Assembly (NCBI GenBank): GCA_025451425.1
Contig: JANWKK010000095.1
Location: forward strand, 1-7,665
Direction of reading: 5' to 3'
From: Gemmatimonadaceae bacterium
Lineage (GTDB): Bacteria; Gemmatimonadota; Gemmatimonadetes; Gemmatimonadales; Gemmatimonadaceae
DNA: 7,665 nucleotides
Shown: positions 5,859 through 7,665 of the stretch, piece by piece
How the letters are laid out: the number at the start of each line of letters is the position of its first letter
Position numbering within the stretch: position 1 is the first letter of the stretch
Notes under the pieces: generated by a model
Database searches by the model: none
What the model was told of the DNA's origin: nothing
Seen by the model: only the letters and a program-made list of their open reading frames with translations
Program-made: the position numbers and the translations under genes

Positions 5859-7061
5859 ATGAAGACCCTCGAAGCACCAAATACCTCGGCGACTCTGCCG
5901 ACGGCCGATCCGTGCTCGCGTGCGCGCTTCGTGGCCGCGACTGCCGCCGAGCATTCAGCTGAAGTCGACCGCGACTCGCGGTTTCCATTCGAGACATTTG
6001 CTGCGGCGCGCCAACACCGACTCCTGAGCATGTTGGTACCTGTTGAGCTGGGAGGCGATGGCGCGACGATCGGTGATGCAGTCGACATCTGCTACATGCT
6101 CGGCACAGCCTGTGGCTCGTCGGCGATGATCTTCGCGATGCATCAGATCCAGGTCGTCATCCTGCTACGTCATGCGCGGGAGAGCGCCTGGCATCGACAG
6201 CTATTGCGACGTCTCGCAGATGAGCAGTTGCTCTTCGCCTCTTCGACGACCGAGAACCAGACGGGCGGCGCGGTGCGGTCGAGCGCTTGCTCAGTCGAGT
6301 GCGAGGGCGATCGCATATCCCTGGTCAAGAATGGAACCGTGATGTCCTACGCTGCGGAGGCGGATGGCATCTTCCTTACCGCGCGGCGCGCGCCCGATTC
6401 CGCACCATCCGACCAGGTGCTCGTCTCGTTCGTCAAGGGCGATTACGAGCTCGAGAAAATCAAGGAGTGGGATACGATGGGCATGCGCGGCACGTGCAGC
6501 ACGGGGTTTACGCTGCGGGGCTGCGCCGGTGTCGAGCAGATCATACCACAGTCATACGAGCGCGTTCACCCGCAGAGCATGGTACCGATCGCGCATCTCA
6601 CATGGAGCGGGGTATGGTGCGGCATCGCCGCCGGCTCGGTCGCACACGCCCGTCGCTTCGTGCGCAAGGGCGCCGCGCAGGGCAGCACCGCGCAAGCAGC
6701 ACCCGGCGCGTCGCATCTCACGCGTGCGATGATGTCGTTGCGTGCTCTTCGCGGAACGATCGCCGCCGCTGTGGCGAGCTATGAGAAAGCGGCACTCGAA
6801 CCAGAGCGGCTCGAAGCCATCGACTTCCAGGCCGGAATCAACCTGTTGAAGGTCAACTCTTCGGAGCTCGCGATCGAGACGGTGATGCACGCGCTGCAGG
6901 CCTGTGGACTCTCAGGCTATCGCAACGATGGCGAGTTCAGCGTCGCACGCAGTCTGCGCGACGTGTTGTCGTCATCGATCATGATCAACAACGAACGCAT
7001 CCTCGCCGGTGCAGCCAGCTCGCTGTTGCTGTTCGACGTGCCGGCGCGCGTGAGGGATTGA
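5859..7061 (+). CDS. Acyl-CoA-dehydrogenase-like flavoprotein linked to the amino acid:carrier protein ligase
   Basis: A 400-residue member of the acyl-CoA dehydrogenase superfamily (FAD-dependent, soluble). The N-terminal helical domain includes LVPVELGGDGAT (59-70) and MHQIQVV (94-100). The middle beta domain holds the WDTMGMRGTCS segment (204-214), where the family usually has WDTLGMRGT-S. The C-terminal helical domain ends with ACGLSGYRND (348-357) and INNERILAG (376-384). The length is normal. Aligning by eye through Arg380, the position of the catalytic Glu in medium-chain acyl-CoA dehydrogenase (the YEGT motif) is occupied by Ser373, so ordinary alpha-proton abstraction by that Glu is not available. 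The gene ends one nucleotide before the ligase start, so the two are almost certainly one operon. By analogy with PltE-type enzymes that oxidise a prolyl group on a carrier protein, a carrier-bound aminoacyl substrate is possible; this is inference. Confidence 0.88.
   Translation: MKTLEAPNTSATLPTADPCSRARFVAATAAEHSAEVDRDSRFPFETFAAARQHRLLSMLVPVELGGDGATIGDAVDICYMLGTACGSSAMIFAMHQIQVVILLRHARESAWHRQLLRRLADEQLLFASSTTENQTGGAVRSSACSVECEGDRISLVKNGTVMSYAAEADGIFLTARRAPDSAPSDQVLVSFVKGDYELEKIKEWDTMGMRGTCSTGFTLRGCAGVEQIIPQSYERVHPQSMVPIAHLTWSGVWCGIAAGSVAHARRFVRKGAAQGSTAQAAPGASHLTRAMMSLRALRGTIAAAVASYEKAALEPERLEAIDFQAGINLLKVNSSELAIETVMHALQACGLSGYRNDGEFSVARSLRDVLSSSIMINNERILAGAASSLLLFDVPARVRD
7052..7057 (+). 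promoter_or_regulatory. Ribosome binding site of the ligase gene, inside the end of the dehydrogenase gene
   Basis: GAGGGA lies five bases before the ATG at 7063 and overlaps the last codons of the upstream gene. This fixes the ligase start and shows tight coupling of the two genes. Confidence 0.7.
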
Positions 7062-7062
7062 G

Positions 7063-7665
7063 ATGGCTAGCACTCAAGTATCCAGCGAGCGCCTCGCAGC
7101 GATCACCTCGACGATCCTGCAGCCGACAGCGGCCAATGGTGTCCAAGGACGTACCGGTGTCTTCGAGGACGTCATCGCCGGTCTGACAACGCTCATCACA
7201 CGGTACCGGCCGGCGGGCGCAGAGGTCCTGCGCTTCCCGCCCGTTATGAGCCGCGCATTGCTCGAGAAATCTGGCTACCTCAAAAGCTTTCCTCACCTCC
7301 TCGGATGCGTTTGCTCGCTGACTGGGACCGAGACGGGCATTCGATCACTGGTCGAGGGCCGATCCGCAGGACGCGAGTGGGTCGATGGCCTAGAGGCCAC
7401 TGATCTGGTGCTGACGCCCGCCGCGTGCTACCAGGTGTATCCGATCGTTGCCGCGCGCGGCGATGTCGCGCGAAGCGGTGTCATCGTTGATGTCGAATCG
7501 TACTGCTTCCGCCGCGAAACGTCGTCGGAGCTCGGCCGCATGCAGGCGTTTCGTATGCGGGAATACGTGTACATCGGTTCGCCGGAAAGTGCTCGGGCTT
7601 TCCGTGAACACTGGAAGGGCATCGCGGAGACGCTGGCCGCTCAGCTCGAGGTTCCCTTCACTCTC
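7063..7665 (+). CDS. Amino acid:[carrier protein] ligase (class II aaRS/SerRS-like), C-terminus cut by window edge
   Basis: My translation is open for 201 residues to the right edge. It matches the stand-alone catalytic-core homologues of atypical seryl-tRNA synthetases that adenylate a small amino acid and pass it to the phosphopantetheine thiol of a carrier protein instead of to tRNA. Visible are LRFPPVMSRALLEKSGYLKSF (near 56-76), LTPAACYQVYP (117-127), the class II motif 2 region CFRRETSSELGRMQAFRMRE (148-167), and YVYIGSPE (168-175). Cys122 and Glu167 are the probable zinc ligands: as I recall, the Bradyrhizobium glycine:carrier protein ligase uses Cys131, Glu176 and Cys279, with the same 45-residue spacing for the first two. 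The third cysteine and motif 3 lie outside the window. There is only a short N-terminal segment and no coiled-coil tRNA-binding arm. Relatives have a little over 300 residues, so about a third is missing. Which amino acid is used (glycine or alanine in known cases) cannot be decided. Confidence 0.88.
   Translation, partial: MASTQVSSERLAAITSTILQPTAANGVQGRTGVFEDVIAGLTTLITRYRPAGAEVLRFPPVMSRALLEKSGYLKSFPHLLGCVCSLTGTETGIRSLVEGRSAGREWVDGLEATDLVLTPAACYQVYPIVAARGDVARSGVIVDVESYCFRRETSSELGRMQAFRMREYVYIGSPESARAFREHWKGIAETLAAQLEVPFTL

Noticed and set aside
7063..7665. Reading the ligase as a seryl-tRNA synthetase.
   Set aside because: There is no N-terminal coiled-coil tRNA-binding arm, the motif wording fits the carrier-protein ligases, and a carrier protein and a dehydrogenase are adjacent.

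Overview
The window is high-GC bacterial DNA (roughly 60% GC by eye) with short intergenic gaps, and it holds seven protein genes on both strands. No phylogenetic marker is present. A soil bacterium of a high-GC phylum (Gemmatimonadota, Proteobacteria or similar) would fit, but that is only a guess. I see no rRNA, tRNA, CRISPR array, insertion sequence or origin.

Left part, minus strand: an acyl-CoA synthetase of the FATP/very-long-chain type (3619 to 1823) is followed after a 57-nt gap by a bifunctional aspartate kinase / homoserine dehydrogenase (1765 to beyond the left edge). The second gene is primary metabolism for threonine and methionine. Its kinase and ACT regions are complete, but the homoserine dehydrogenase part is cut off early.

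Middle: a small SnoaL/NTF2-fold gene (plus strand, 3643-4098) is divergent from the synthetase, with only 23 nt between their first possible start codons. It converges, with 7 nt between stop codons, on an alpha/beta hydrolase of the hormone-sensitive-lipase type (minus strand, 5044 to 4106). The hydrolase lies directly downstream of a stand-alone carrier protein (5357 to 5091), with which it is probably co-transcribed.

Right part: a 501-nt non-coding region (5358-5858) separates the carrier protein from a plus-strand pair. The pair is an acyl-CoA-dehydrogenase-like flavoprotein (5859-7061) and, one nucleotide later, a protein recognisable as an amino acid:[carrier protein] ligase (7063 to beyond the right edge). 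These ligases are homologues of class II (SerRS-type) aminoacyl-tRNA synthetases that have no tRNA-binding arm and load an amino acid onto the phosphopantetheine arm of a carrier protein.

Together, ligase, carrier protein and dehydrogenase make up a tRNA-free amino-acid activation module of the type first described in Bradyrhizobium. The physiological product of that module is, as far as I know, not established. The dehydrogenase-like protein has Ser where acyl-CoA dehydrogenases usually carry the catalytic Glu, so it may act on a carrier-bound amino acid by other chemistry, or not be a classical dehydrogenase at all. The esterase, SnoaL-like protein and acyl-CoA synthetase next to it could supply release, tailoring and an acyl partner, making a small uncharacterised biosynthetic locus. 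The 501-nt control region contains a fair promoter for the carrier-protein gene, several small inverted repeats and a 12-bp tandem repeat.
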